Shown one piece after another: positions 43,547 through 51,746 of a stretch of 64,000 bases of DNA. Numbering within the stretch: position 1 is the stretch's first letter; every line of letters starts with the position of its first letter. The DNA comes from DAHUYF01 sp963789275. Its GTDB lineage: Bacteria; Pseudomonadota; Alphaproteobacteria; ATCC43930; CGMCC-115725. Below the pieces are notes generated by a model that saw only the letters and a program-made list of their open reading frames with translations, was not told where the DNA came from and did no database searches. The stretch spans positions 1-64,000 of the forward strand of contig CAWBKF010000003.1 in assembly GCA_963789275.1 (NCBI GenBank), read 5' to 3'. Position numbers and translations under genes: made by a program.

Positions 43547-45466
43547 ATGATCAAGGGACTGAGCCGGACCAACGCCGCCTTCGCCCATGACGTGGCGATG
43601 GCGGCCCTGTCCTTCCTGCTGTCGTTCTACCTGCGCGTCGGCGACAGCATTCCGGCCTATTCCTGGAAGCTGATCGCCGTCTACGACCTCTCCTTTGCGG
43701 CGATCGCCGCCGCGGTCTTCTGGTGGACCGGGCTTTACCGCGGCATCTGGCGCTATGCCTCGCTGCCGGACATGCTGGCGCTGCTGCGCGCCGTCACCAT
43801 CGTCATGCTGCTGTTCTTTCCGGCGATGTTCGTCCTCACCCGGCTCGACGAGCTGCCGCGGTCGCTGCCCGGCATCAACTGGCTGGTGCTGATGGCGCTG
43901 CTGGGCGGGCCGCGCTTCGCTTATCGCGCCTACAAGGACCGCGGCCTCGGCCATATCCTGGAGCGCGTCGCTCACGGCAGCATCCCCGTCCTGCTGATCG
44001 GCGCGGGCGACGGCGCCGCCATGTTCATCCGCGAGATGGCGAGCGACCCGGCCCGGCTCTACCGCGTCGTCGGCATCATCGCCGACAGCAGCTCGCGCGT
44101 CGGCCGCGACATCTCCGGAGTGTCGGTGCTGGGCACGATCGACGAGCTGCCGGCGGTGGTGGCGCGCCTCGACGACCGCGACGAGCGGCCGCAGCGCCTG
44201 ATCGTAGCGGCGCAGTCGCTCGACGGCGCCACGGTGCGGCGCCTCCTCGACATGGCGGAGACGCTCACCATCCCGCTGGCGCGGCTGCCGCGCCTCACCG
44301 AGTTCAAGAAGACGATCAGCGAGGACGGGCTCGCGATCGAGCCCATCGCCATCGAGGATCTGCTGGGGCGGCCGCAGGTGGTGCTCGACCGCAACGGCAT
44401 GCGCGATCTCGTCGCCGGCCGGCGCGTGCTGGTCACCGGCGCCGGCGGCACCATCGGCAGCGAGCTGGTGCGCCAGATCGCCGCCTACGAGCCGGCGCGG
44501 CTCACGCTGGTCGACAACAACGAGTTCGCGCTCTACACCATCGACCGCGAGCTGCACGAGCGTCATGCGCGCCTGCCGCGCCTCGCGCTGATCGGCGACG
44601 TGCGCGACCGCGGCCGCATCGAAGAGATCATTGCCGAGGAGCGGCCCGAGCTCGTCTTCCACGCCGCCGCGATGAAGCACGTGCCGATGGTCGAGGCCAA
44701 CCCGGTCGAGGGCGTGCTCACCAACGTGCTGGGCACGCGCCACGTCGCCGAGGCCTGCCGCGCCCACGGCGTGCGCGCCATGGTGATGATCTCGACCGAC
44801 AAGGCGGTCAACCCGGCGAACGTCATGGGCGCGAGCAAGCGGCTTGCCGAGAGCATCTGCCAGGCGCTCGACATCGTGGAATCGCGCAAGGCCAACGGCA
44901 CCCGCTTCGTCACCGTGCGCTTCGGCAATGTGCTGGGCTCGACCGGCTCGGTCGTGCCGCTGTTCCAGCGCCAGCTCGCGGCCGGCGGCCCGCTCACCGT
45001 CACCCACCCCGAGATCCAGCGCTTCTTCATGACGGTGCGCGAGGCGGTGGAGCTGGTGCTGCAGGCCTCGGCGCTGGCGATGAGCGGCGGCGCCGAGCGC
45101 GGCAAGATCTTCGTCCTCGACATGGGCGAGCCGGTGAAGATCGTCGACCTCGCGCGGCAGATGATCCGCCTCGCCGGGCGGAAGCCCGACAAGGATATCG
45201 CCATCGAGTTCATCGGCCTGCGTCCCGGCGAGAAGCTTTATGAGGAGCTGTTCTACGCCAATGAGAAGCTGGTGCCGACGCAATCGCCCGCGATCCGCCT
45301 CGCCGCGCCGCGCACCATCGACTACGCCATGCTCGGGCGCTCGCTCGACGAGCTCGCCGAGCATGCGCGCGAGCGCCGCCAGGAGCGGCTGCTGGCGCTG
45401 CTCGCGACCCTGGTGCCGGAATACGCCGCCGGCCGCGCCAGCGCGCCGCGCGCGGCGGGGCTTTAG
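43547..45466 (+). CDS. CapD/WbpM-family nucleotide-sugar dehydratase/epimerase
   Basis: Membrane-bound UDP-HexNAc C4,C6-dehydratase family enzyme. 639 residues: four N-terminal membrane helices (about 12-125), a first Rossmann-like domain (VLLIGAGDGAAMFIRE), then the catalytic domain with VLVTGAGGTIGSELVRQ near residue 290. The motif ISTDKAVNPANVMGASKR places Met in the position of Tyr of YxxxK, as in WbpM. FMTVREAVELVLQAS and LRPGEKLYEEL follow. It would supply 4-keto-6-deoxy sugar nucleotides for the initiating transferase upstream. Confidence 0.9.
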   Translation: MIKGLSRTNAAFAHDVAMAALSFLLSFYLRVGDSIPAYSWKLIAVYDLSFAAIAAAVFWWTGLYRGIWRYASLPDMLALLRAVTIVMLLFFPAMFVLTRLDELPRSLPGINWLVLMALLGGPRFAYRAYKDRGLGHILERVAHGSIPVLLIGAGDGAAMFIREMASDPARLYRVVGIIADSSSRVGRDISGVSVLGTIDELPAVVARLDDRDERPQRLIVAAQSLDGATVRRLLDMAETLTIPLARLPRLTEFKKTISEDGLAIEPIAIEDLLGRPQVVLDRNGMRDLVAGRRVLVTGAGGTIGSELVRQIAAYEPARLTLVDNNEFALYTIDRELHERHARLPRLALIGDVRDRGRIEEIIAEERPELVFHAAAMKHVPMVEANPVEGVLTNVLGTRHVAEACRAHGVRAMVMISTDKAVNPANVMGASKRLAESICQALDIVESRKANGTRFVTVRFGNVLGSTGSVVPLFQRQLAAGGPLTVTHPEIQRFFMTVREAVELVLQASALAMSGGAERGKIFVLDMGEPVKIVDLARQMIRLAGRKPDKDIAIEFIGLRPGEKLYEELFYANEKLVPTQSPAIRLAAPRTIDYAMLGRSLDELAEHARERRQERLLALLATLVPEYAAGRASAPRAAGL

Positions 45467-45520
45467 GCATGTTTCGCACGGCGGAAACCGCGTTTGCTCA
45501 CACTGCGGTGGCATCCATGG

Positions 45521-45565
45521 CGCCTGCTCCTGGGCCCGCGCTTTCGCGGGGGCAGCGGTGATCGA
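45521..45565 (-). repeat. Partial third copy of the dispersed intergenic repeat
   Basis: CTCCTGGGCCCGCGCTTTCG and CGGGGGCAGCGG match, on the minus strand, the left end of the repeats at 26835-26957 and 37100-37218 around the CCCGCGAAAGCGGG hairpin. The rest of the element is absent. It lies in the 134-bp gap before upp. Confidence 0.6.
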
Positions 45566-45600
45566 TTTATCACGGCAGCGCGGCGCGGGGACGCGCGTCA

Positions 45601-46233
45601 ATGACCGCCGGCGTCACCGTCGTGTCGCATCCGCTGGTGCAGCACAAGCTCAGCCTGATGCGCGACCGGCAAACCTCGACGGCCGAGTTCCGCCGGCTGC
45701 TGCGCGAGATCGCGCTGCTGCTCGGATATGAGGTGACGCGCCACCTGCCGATCGAGATGCGGCGGATCGAGACGCCGATCCAGCCGATGGACGCGCCCTT
45801 CATCGAGGGCAAGAAGCTGGTGGTGGTGCCGATCCTACGCGCCGGGCTCGGCCTTGCCGAGGGCCTGCTCGATCTCGTGCCCTCGGCGCGCGTCGGCCAT
45901 GTCGGGCTCTATCGCGATCCCACGACGCTGGAGGCGGTCGAGTATTTCTGCAAGCTGCCCGACGACATCGCCGAGCGCTCGGCGATCGTCACCGATCCCA
46001 TGCTGGCGACGGCGCATTCGGCGATCGCCGCGGTGCACATCCTGAAGCGCAGCGGCTGCCGCCGCTTGCAGTTCCTGGCGCTGCTCGCGGCACCCGAGGG
46101 CATCGCCGCCTTCACCGCGGCCCATCCCGACGTGCCGGTCACGGTCGCCGCGATCGACGACCGCCTCAACGACCACGCCTATATCGTCCCGGGCCTCGGC
46201 GATGCCGGCGACCGGCTGTTCGGCACGAAGTAG
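45601..46233 (+). CDS. upp: Uracil phosphoribosyltransferase
   Basis: Converts uracil and PRPP to UMP in pyrimidine salvage. 210 residues, full length. It starts MTAGVTVVSHPLVQHKLS and contains the PRPP loop VTDPMLATAHSAIAAV near residue 130; family members usually have DPMLATG. The C-terminal uracil-binding YIVPGLGDAGDRLFGT is intact. It is a housekeeping gene inside the polysaccharide cluster and converges on rmlA. Confidence 0.95.
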   Translation: MTAGVTVVSHPLVQHKLSLMRDRQTSTAEFRRLLREIALLLGYEVTRHLPIEMRRIETPIQPMDAPFIEGKKLVVVPILRAGLGLAEGLLDLVPSARVGHVGLYRDPTTLEAVEYFCKLPDDIAERSAIVTDPMLATAHSAIAAVHILKRSGCRRLQFLALLAAPEGIAAFTAAHPDVPVTVAAIDDRLNDHAYIVPGLGDAGDRLFGTK

Positions 46234-46242
46234 CCCGACGCG

Positions 46243-47121
46243 CTACACTCCGCCGCGCTCGTCGAGCAGCCGCTCGAGATAGCGGCCGTAATCGGCGCCG
46301 CCGTATTGCTCCGCCAGGCGCTTCAGCTGCGCCGCGTCGATATAGCCCTGGCGGAAGGCGATCTCCTCGACGCAGCCGATCTTCTGCCCGGTGCGCTTTT
46401 CGAGCGTGCGCACGAACTCCGAGGCCTCGAGCAGCGATTCATGCGTGCCGGTGTCGAGCCAGGCATAGCCGCGGCCGAGGCGCTCGACCGCGAGCGTGCC
46501 GGCGCGCAGATAGGCGGTGTTGAGGTCGGTGATCTCCAGCTCGCCGCGCGCCGAGGGACGCAGCGCCTCGGCGTGCTTCACCACCTCGCCATCGTAGAAA
46601 TAGAGCCCGATCACCGCCCAGTTGGAGCGCGGATGCGCCGGCTTCTCCTCGATCGAGAGCGCCTTGCCTGCAGCGTCGAACTCGACGACGCCATAGCGCT
46701 CGGGATCGCCGACGCGGTAGCCGAAGATGGTGGCGCCGCTGCGGCGCGCCGCCGAGCGCTGCATCATCTCGGTGAGCCCGTCGCCATAGACGAGGTTGTC
46801 GCCCAGGATGAGCGCGCAGCCCTCGCCGGCGAGGAAGTCGCGGCCGAGCAGGAATGCCTGGGCGAGCCCGTCGGGCTGCTGCTGCACGGCGTAGGACAGC
46901 GCGATGCCCCATTGGCTGCCGTCGCCGAGCAGCGCGCGGTAGAGCGGCGCGTCGGCCGGCGTGGTGATCACCAGGATGTCGCGGATGCCGCCCAGCATCA
47001 GCGCCGAGAGCGGATAGAAGACCATCGGCTTGTCGTAGATCGGCAGCAGCTGCTTGGAGATCACCCGCGTCAGCGGATAGAGCCGCGTGCCCGAGCCGCC
47101 GGCCAGCAAGATGCCCTTCAT
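46243..47121 (-). CDS. rmlA: Glucose-1-phosphate thymidylyltransferase
   Basis: Makes dTDP-glucose from dTTP and glucose 1-phosphate. 292 residues from MKGILLAGGSGTRLYPLTRV, the nucleotide-binding signature. ISKQLLPIYDKPMVFYP follows, with ALILGDNLVYGDGL and the sugar-binding VVEFDAAGKALSIEEKPAHP. Its ATG overlaps the rmlB stop (ATGA). rmlC and rmlD are not in the window, so the end product may not be dTDP-rhamnose, or the genes lie elsewhere. Confidence 0.95.
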   Translation of the reverse strand: MKGILLAGGSGTRLYPLTRVISKQLLPIYDKPMVFYPLSALMLGGIRDILVITTPADAPLYRALLGDGSQWGIALSYAVQQQPDGLAQAFLLGRDFLAGEGCALILGDNLVYGDGLTEMMQRSAARRSGATIFGYRVGDPERYGVVEFDAAGKALSIEEKPAHPRSNWAVIGLYFYDGEVVKHAEALRPSARGELEITDLNTAYLRAGTLAVERLGRGYAWLDTGTHESLLEASEFVRTLEKRTGQKIGCVEEIAFRQGYIDAAQLKRLAEQYGGADYGRYLERLLDERGGV

Positions 47122-48181
47122 CCCACGCCCCCCGGCCGGCCGAGCCGTTCGCCGCGATAGCGGCCGCTGCGGATCGGCTCCCACCAGGCGCGGTTGTCGA
47201 GATACCACCGCACCGTCTTGCGCAAGCCGCTCTCCAGGCTCTCGCTCGGCTGCCAGCCGAGCTCGCGCCTGAGCTTGCCGTCATCCATGGCGTAGCGCCA
47301 GTCATGGCCCGGCCGGTCGGCGACGAAGGTGATGAGCCGCTCATGCGGCCGGTGCGGCGCATCGGGCAGCGCCTCGTCGAGCAGCCGGCACAGCAGGCGC
47401 ACCAGGTCGATGTTGGCGTGCTCCTCGCCGCCGCCGATATTGTAGGTCTCGCCGAGCCGTCCCTGGCGCAGCACCAGGAACAGCGCCGCGGCGTGGTCGC
47501 CGACATAGAGCCAGTCGCGCACATTGGCGCCGGCGCCGTAGACCGGCAGCGCCCTTCCCTCGAGCGCGTTCAGGATCGTCAGCGGGATCAGCTTCTCGGG
47601 AAACTGCCAGGGTCCGTAATTGTTGGAGCAGTTGGTCGTCACCACCGGCAGCCCGTAGGTTCGCCCCCAGGCGCGCACGAGATGATCGGCGCCGGCCTTG
47701 CTGGCGGAATAGGGGTTGTTCGGCCGGTAGGGCGTCTCCTCGGTGAAGCGGCCCTCGGGCCCGAGCGCGCCGAACACCTCGTCGGTCGAGATGTGATGGA
47801 AGCGGAAGCGCGCCTTGGCCTCGCCCTCCAGCGCCTGCCAATATGCCCGCGCCGCCTCGAGCAGGCTGAAAGTGCCGACGAGGTTGCTGTGGATGAAATC
47901 GTCGGGCGCGTCGATCGAGCGGTCGACATGGGTCTCGGCGGCAAGATGCATCACCGCTTCGGGCCGGTGCCGCGCGAGGATGCGCGCAACCTCGGCGCGG
48001 TCGGCGATGTCCGCCACTTCGAGCGCGTAGCGTGCCCGCCGTCGGCGAGATCGCCCAAAGGCGGGTTGGAGCCGGCATAGGTGAGCTTGTCGAGATTGAC
48101 GACGCTCACCCCCGCGCCGAGCAGATGGCGCACGACCGAAGTGCCGATGAAGCCGGCACCGCCGGTGACCAGGATCTTCAC
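47118..48181 (-). CDS. rmlB: dTDP-glucose 4,6-dehydratase, one-base deletion near the 5' end
   Basis: Converts dTDP-glucose to dTDP-4-keto-6-deoxyglucose. The GTG at 48181 (with GGAGTGAG upstream) reads KILVTGGAGFIGTSVVRHL, then LDKLTYAGSNPPLGDL. Near 48032 one base appears lost. The following frame gives ALEVADIADRAEV, HLAAETHVDRSID, HISTDEVFGALG, the YSASKAGAD catalytic Tyr/Lys pair, and NCSNNYGPWQFPEKLIP. Corrected length is 354 residues, normal for RmlB. The start lies 4 bp after the gmhB-like stop and the stop overlaps rmlA, forming a gmhB-rmlB-rmlA operon. Confidence 0.92.
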
Positions 48182-48185
48182 CCGC

Positions 48186-48752
48186 TCACTCCTTTTCGAG
48201 CAGCGCTGTCGCGTCGGCGAGGCGCGGCACGACCCAGAAATCGTCGCGCCGCGCCACCCGCGGCGCAAGGGAATCATAGAGGACGAGCGTGCCGATGCCG
48301 GCGGCGCGTCCCGCCGCGATGTCATGGGGGTGATTGCCGATGGTCCAGGAGCGCGCGAGGTCGAGATCGAGATCGCGCGCCGCCTGCAGCAACATGCCCG
48401 GCCGGGGCTTGCGCCAGGGATTGTCGCGGCGATAGGCGCCGAGTCCCGCGGTGGGATGATCGGGGCAATGGTAGATGCCGGCGAGGTTGACGCCGTGGCG
48501 CTGGAACTCGCCCCGCATCCAGGCCATGAGCGCGGCGAAATCGGCCTCGGTGAAGAATCCCCGGCCGATGCCGGACTGGTTGGTGGCGATGACCACGGCA
48601 AAGCCGCGCGCGGCAAAAGCCGCGGTCATAGCGAAGATGCCCTCGACGAAACGGCACTCCTCGATGCGGTAGAGATAGCCGGGGTCGTGATTGACGACGC
48701 CGTCGCGGTCGAGGATCAGGCCGCGCCGCCCGCCGGTGCCGGTGCTGCTCAT
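48186..48752 (-). CDS. GmhB-like HAD phosphatase lacking the zinc-binding cysteines
   Basis: 188 residues of the HisB/GmhB subfamily of HAD phosphatases. GmhB removes the C7 phosphate of heptose bisphosphate in LPS or S-layer heptose synthesis. The nucleophile motif LILDRDGVVN has Asp15 and Asp17; VIATNQSGIGRG is motif II and Lys115 in WRKPRPGM is motif III. The zinc loop is altered: C96 remains, but the two distal cysteines are Asn111 and Trp113. Motif IV reads GNHPHD rather than GDxxxD. So it is a HAD protein but may have another sugar-phosphate substrate or be weakly active. First gene of the rmlB-rmlA operon. Confidence 0.82.
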   Translation of the reverse strand: MSSTGTGGRRGLILDRDGVVNHDPGYLYRIEECRFVEGIFAMTAAFAARGFAVVIATNQSGIGRGFFTEADFAALMAWMRGEFQRHGVNLAGIYHCPDHPTAGLGAYRRDNPWRKPRPGMLLQAARDLDLDLARSWTIGNHPHDIAAGRAAGIGTLVLYDSLAPRVARRDDFWVVPRLADATALLEKE

Positions 48753-48884
48753 GGGGCCAAGCCCTATCCGATGCCCGCGGCCGAGGCAAGCCGCATGCAC
48801 TCCAACATGGCATTTTTGTAACGGGAGGTCGCCCAAAGAGTGGCGTTATCCTGATCGCATGATGTCCATGCGAAGGAGGACAGA

Positions 48885-49136
48885 ATGACCAGAAACACGA
48901 TGCCGATCCTCGCCGCAGCGCTGGCGCTGGGCGGTCTCTGGGCGACCCACGCCGTCGCCGCCAGCGGCAGCCGAGCCATCACCGAGGCGCAGGCCAGGAA
49001 GGAGATCACGCTCGACGGCTATAGCGATGTCCGGGACCTGCACAAGGTGGCGGATGGCTGGATGGCCAGCGCCAAGGAAGGCGGCACATCGGTCTCGGTG
49101 ATCGCCGACAATAACGGCGACGTGCGCAAGCAATAG
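48885..49136 (+). CDS. Small periplasmic PepSY-like protein
   Basis: 83 residues with a strong GAAGGAGGACAG ribosome-binding site. The signal peptide MTRNTMPILAAALALGG to THAVAA is followed by a PepSY-like fold (ITEAQARKEITLDGYSDVRD, LHKVADGWMASA, VSVIADNNGDV). Similar small exported proteins are frequent in alphaproteobacteria and have no defined role. Converges on the DNA ligase gene. Confidence 0.75.
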   Translation: MTRNTMPILAAALALGGLWATHAVAASGSRAITEAQARKEITLDGYSDVRDLHKVADGWMASAKEGGTSVSVIADNNGDVRKQ

Positions 49137-49143
49137 CCGGCTC

Positions 49144-50712
49144 CTAGGTCACCAGCCGCTCCAACGCCTCCACCGTGTCCGCCTCGGCGGCGGGCTTGTC
49201 CCAGCGGATGCGGTGGACCCTGGGAAAGCGCATGGCGAGGCCGGATTTGTGCCGGGTCGAGCGGTGCACGCTGTCGAAGGCGATCTCCAGCACCAGGCCC
49301 GGCGCCACCTCGCGCACCGGGCCGTAGCGCTCGACCGTGTTGTCGCGCACCCAGCGGTCGAGCCGCTTCAGCTCGGCATCGGTGAAGCCGGAATAGGCCT
49401 TGCCCACCGGCACCAGCGCGCCGTCGCTCCAGGCGCCGAAGGTGTAGTCGGAATAGAACGACGAGCGCTTGCCGTGGCCGCGCTGCGCATACATCAGCAC
49501 GGTATCGACGGTGAGCGCGCCGCGCTTCCATTTGAACCACGGGCCCTTCGGCCGGCCGGGCACATAGGAGGCATCGCCGCGCTTCAGCATCAGCCCCTCG
49601 ATGCCGCGGGCGCGCGCGCCGTCCCGCAGCGCCCGCAGCTCGTCCCAGCTGCGGAACGGAATCAGCGGCGAGAGGTCGAGCCGCGGGCGCGGCGCTGCCG
49701 CGGCGTACCAGCGCTCGAGGCGCTGCCGGCGCTCGTCGAAGGGCAGCGGCCGGAGATCGCCGCCGCCCTCCTCGAGCAGGTCGTAGAGCCGCACCCAGGC
49801 GGGATAATCCTGCAGCATCCTGGCCGAGGCGGTCTTGCGGTTGAGGCGCTGCTGCAGCTCGTTGAACGGCATGACCTCGCCGTCGCGCAGCACCAGCAGC
49901 TCGCCATCGAGCACGACATCGCCCGGCATCACCGCCAGGATGTCGGCAAACGCCGCGCCGATATCGTCGCCCGAGCGCGAGTAGAGCCGGGTTTCGCCGC
50001 CGCGCGCGACGAGCTGGACGCGGATGCCGTCCCATTTCCATTCAGCGCGGTATGCCGTGGGGTCGAGCGCGTCGAGCTCGCCTTCCTCCAGCGGCTGCGC
50101 CAGCATCAGCGGATGGAAGGTGGGCTTGCCCGCGGTCTCCGGCCGCGGTCCCCTGCCCTCGAGCCAGGCGAAGAGCTCGGCATAGGGCGGCGCGATGCCG
50201 TGCCACAGCATCTCGATCTCGTCGAGCGGCACCTCAGCGCGCTCGGCCAACGCGGTCTTGGCGAGCCGCGCCGAGACGCCGACGCGCAAGCCGCCGGTGA
50301 TGAGCTTCAGCAGCGCCCAGCGCCCGGTGGCGTCGAGCGCGTCGAGCCAGCGCTCGAGCCGCGCCCCGGCGGTTGCACGCGTCGCGGCGTCAAGCTCGGC
50401 GACGATCTCCGAGAGCTCCGGCACGCGGTTGGCGCCCGCTTGCGCCGGCCAGATCAGCGACGCGGTCTCGGCGAGGTCGCCGACGAAATCATAGGACCAG
50501 CCGAAGAGCTCGGCATCGACGCGGCTCAGCACGAGATCGCGGATCTGCGCCGGCTTCACCTCGGCGAAAGCGAGCTCGCCGGTGAGCGCCGCCAGCGCCC
50601 AGCCGCGCTCGGGGTCGGGGGTGGTCGCGAAATACTCGGTCATCAGCCTGAGCTTGCCGAGCCGCGAGGGCGTGAAGAGCAGCGCGTCGAGCAGCGCCGC
50701 GAAGCCGTTCAT
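49144..50712 (-). CDS. ATP-dependent DNA ligase of the ligase-associated repair set
   Basis: Seals nicks using ATP. 522 residues: an N-terminal DNA-binding domain (residues 1-200), the adenylation domain with the lysine nucleophile in EWKWDGIRVQL, then LDGELLVLRDGEVMPF, GLMLKRGDASYVPGRPKGP and GPWFKWKRG, and a C-terminal OB fold with GLVLEIAFDSVHRS. It belongs to the bacterial ligase type encoded with an MBL exonuclease, an Lhr-like helicase and a PdeM phosphoesterase. Its ATG overlaps the exonuclease stop by 4 bp. It has no LigD polymerase domain. Confidence 0.92.
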   Translation of the reverse strand: MNGFAALLDALLFTPSRLGKLRLMTEYFATTPDPERGWALAALTGELAFAEVKPAQIRDLVLSRVDAELFGWSYDFVGDLAETASLIWPAQAGANRVPELSEIVAELDAATRATAGARLERWLDALDATGRWALLKLITGGLRVGVSARLAKTALAERAEVPLDEIEMLWHGIAPPYAELFAWLEGRGPRPETAGKPTFHPLMLAQPLEEGELDALDPTAYRAEWKWDGIRVQLVARGGETRLYSRSGDDIGAAFADILAVMPGDVVLDGELLVLRDGEVMPFNELQQRLNRKTASARMLQDYPAWVRLYDLLEEGGGDLRPLPFDERRQRLERWYAAAAPRPRLDLSPLIPFRSWDELRALRDGARARGIEGLMLKRGDASYVPGRPKGPWFKWKRGALTVDTVLMYAQRGHGKRSSFYSDYTFGAWSDGALVPVGKAYSGFTDAELKRLDRWVRDNTVERYGPVREVAPGLVLEIAFDSVHRSTRHKSGLAMRFPRVHRIRWDKPAAEADTVEALERLVT

Positions 50713-51716
50713 TCCGCCTCGTCCTCGAAGCCCGTGAGCGACAGCGCGCGCGCCTTCAACCCCTGCAGGCTTGCCTGGCGGATCAGCGCCTCCTCCGCGC
50801 CATGCGTCACCCAGATCTCGCCGGCGCCGGTCTCCGGCAGGGTGGCGGTGAGCTCGTCCCAATCGGCATGGTCGGAAATGATCAGCGGCAGCTCGACGCC
50901 GCGCTGCTTGGCGCGCTGCCTGACGCGCATCCAGCCCGAGGCCATGGCGATCACGGGATCGGGCAGGCGCCGCGACCAGAGATCGGAGATCGCCGAGGGC
51001 GGCGCCAGGATGAGCCGGCCCTGGAGCTCGCCGCGCTTGGCGCCAGTGGCGGGCAGCAACGGCCCCAGCGCTACGCCCAAGCGCTCATAGACCGCGCACA
51101 TCGCCTGCAGCGCGCCGTGGAGGAAGACCGGCTCGGCATACCCCGCCTGGCGCAGCAGCGTCAGCACGCGCTGGCACTTGCCCAGCGCGTAGACGCCGAC
51201 GACGTGGCAGCGCTCAGGAAAGAGCCGCATCGAATGCAGCAGCTTGCCGATCTCCTGCGCATCCGGCGGATGGCGGAAGACCGGCAAGCCGAACGTCGCC
51301 TCGGTGACGAAGACGTCGCAGGGCTGCGGCTCGAAGGGCGGGCAGGTCGGATCGGGCCGCCGCTTGTAGTCGCCGGAGACGACGACGCGCGCCCCCGCAT
51401 GCTCCAGCACCACCTGCGCGCTGCCGAGCACATGGCCGGCCGGCACCAGCTTCACCCGGACACCGCCGAACTCGACCGCCTCGCCATAGGCGAGCGGCTG
51501 CAGGCTGCCGCCGGCCTCGTCCCCGAAACGGGTTTGCATGATCGCCAGCGTCTCAGGCGTCGCCAGCACCTGTCGGTTGTTGGCGCGCGCATGGTCGCCA
51601 TGGCCATGGGTGATGACCGCGCGCGGCGCCGGCGAGGCCGGATCGATGTAGAAGTCGCCGGGCACGCAATAGAGCCCCTTGGCGGTCGGCTTGAGCCAGG
51701 TCTCGGGCTTGTTCAT
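50709..51716 (-). CDS. Ligase-associated MBL-fold DNA exonuclease
   Basis: Metallo-beta-lactamase/beta-CASP nuclease that accompanies the ATP ligase. 335 residues. The metal-binding THGHGDHARANN is at about residue 38, VPAGHVLGSAQVVLEH and VVSGDYKRRPDPTCPP follow, and later EATFGLPVFR and the beta-CASP-type LPLIISDHADWDELT. Known members are described as DNA ligase-associated exonucleases in DNA damage response. The overlap with the ligase gene (ATGA) supports co-translation. Confidence 0.9.
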   Translation of the reverse strand: MNKPETWLKPTAKGLYCVPGDFYIDPASPAPRAVITHGHGDHARANNRQVLATPETLAIMQTRFGDEAGGSLQPLAYGEAVEFGGVRVKLVPAGHVLGSAQVVLEHAGARVVVSGDYKRRPDPTCPPFEPQPCDVFVTEATFGLPVFRHPPDAQEIGKLLHSMRLFPERCHVVGVYALGKCQRVLTLLRQAGYAEPVFLHGALQAMCAVYERLGVALGPLLPATGAKRGELQGRLILAPPSAISDLWSRRLPDPVIAMASGWMRVRQRAKQRGVELPLIISDHADWDELTATLPETGAGEIWVTHGAEEALIRQASLQGLKARALSLTGFEDEAE

Positions 51717-51746
51717 GGCGGGCAGAATATAGGAAGCGCCCGCGCC

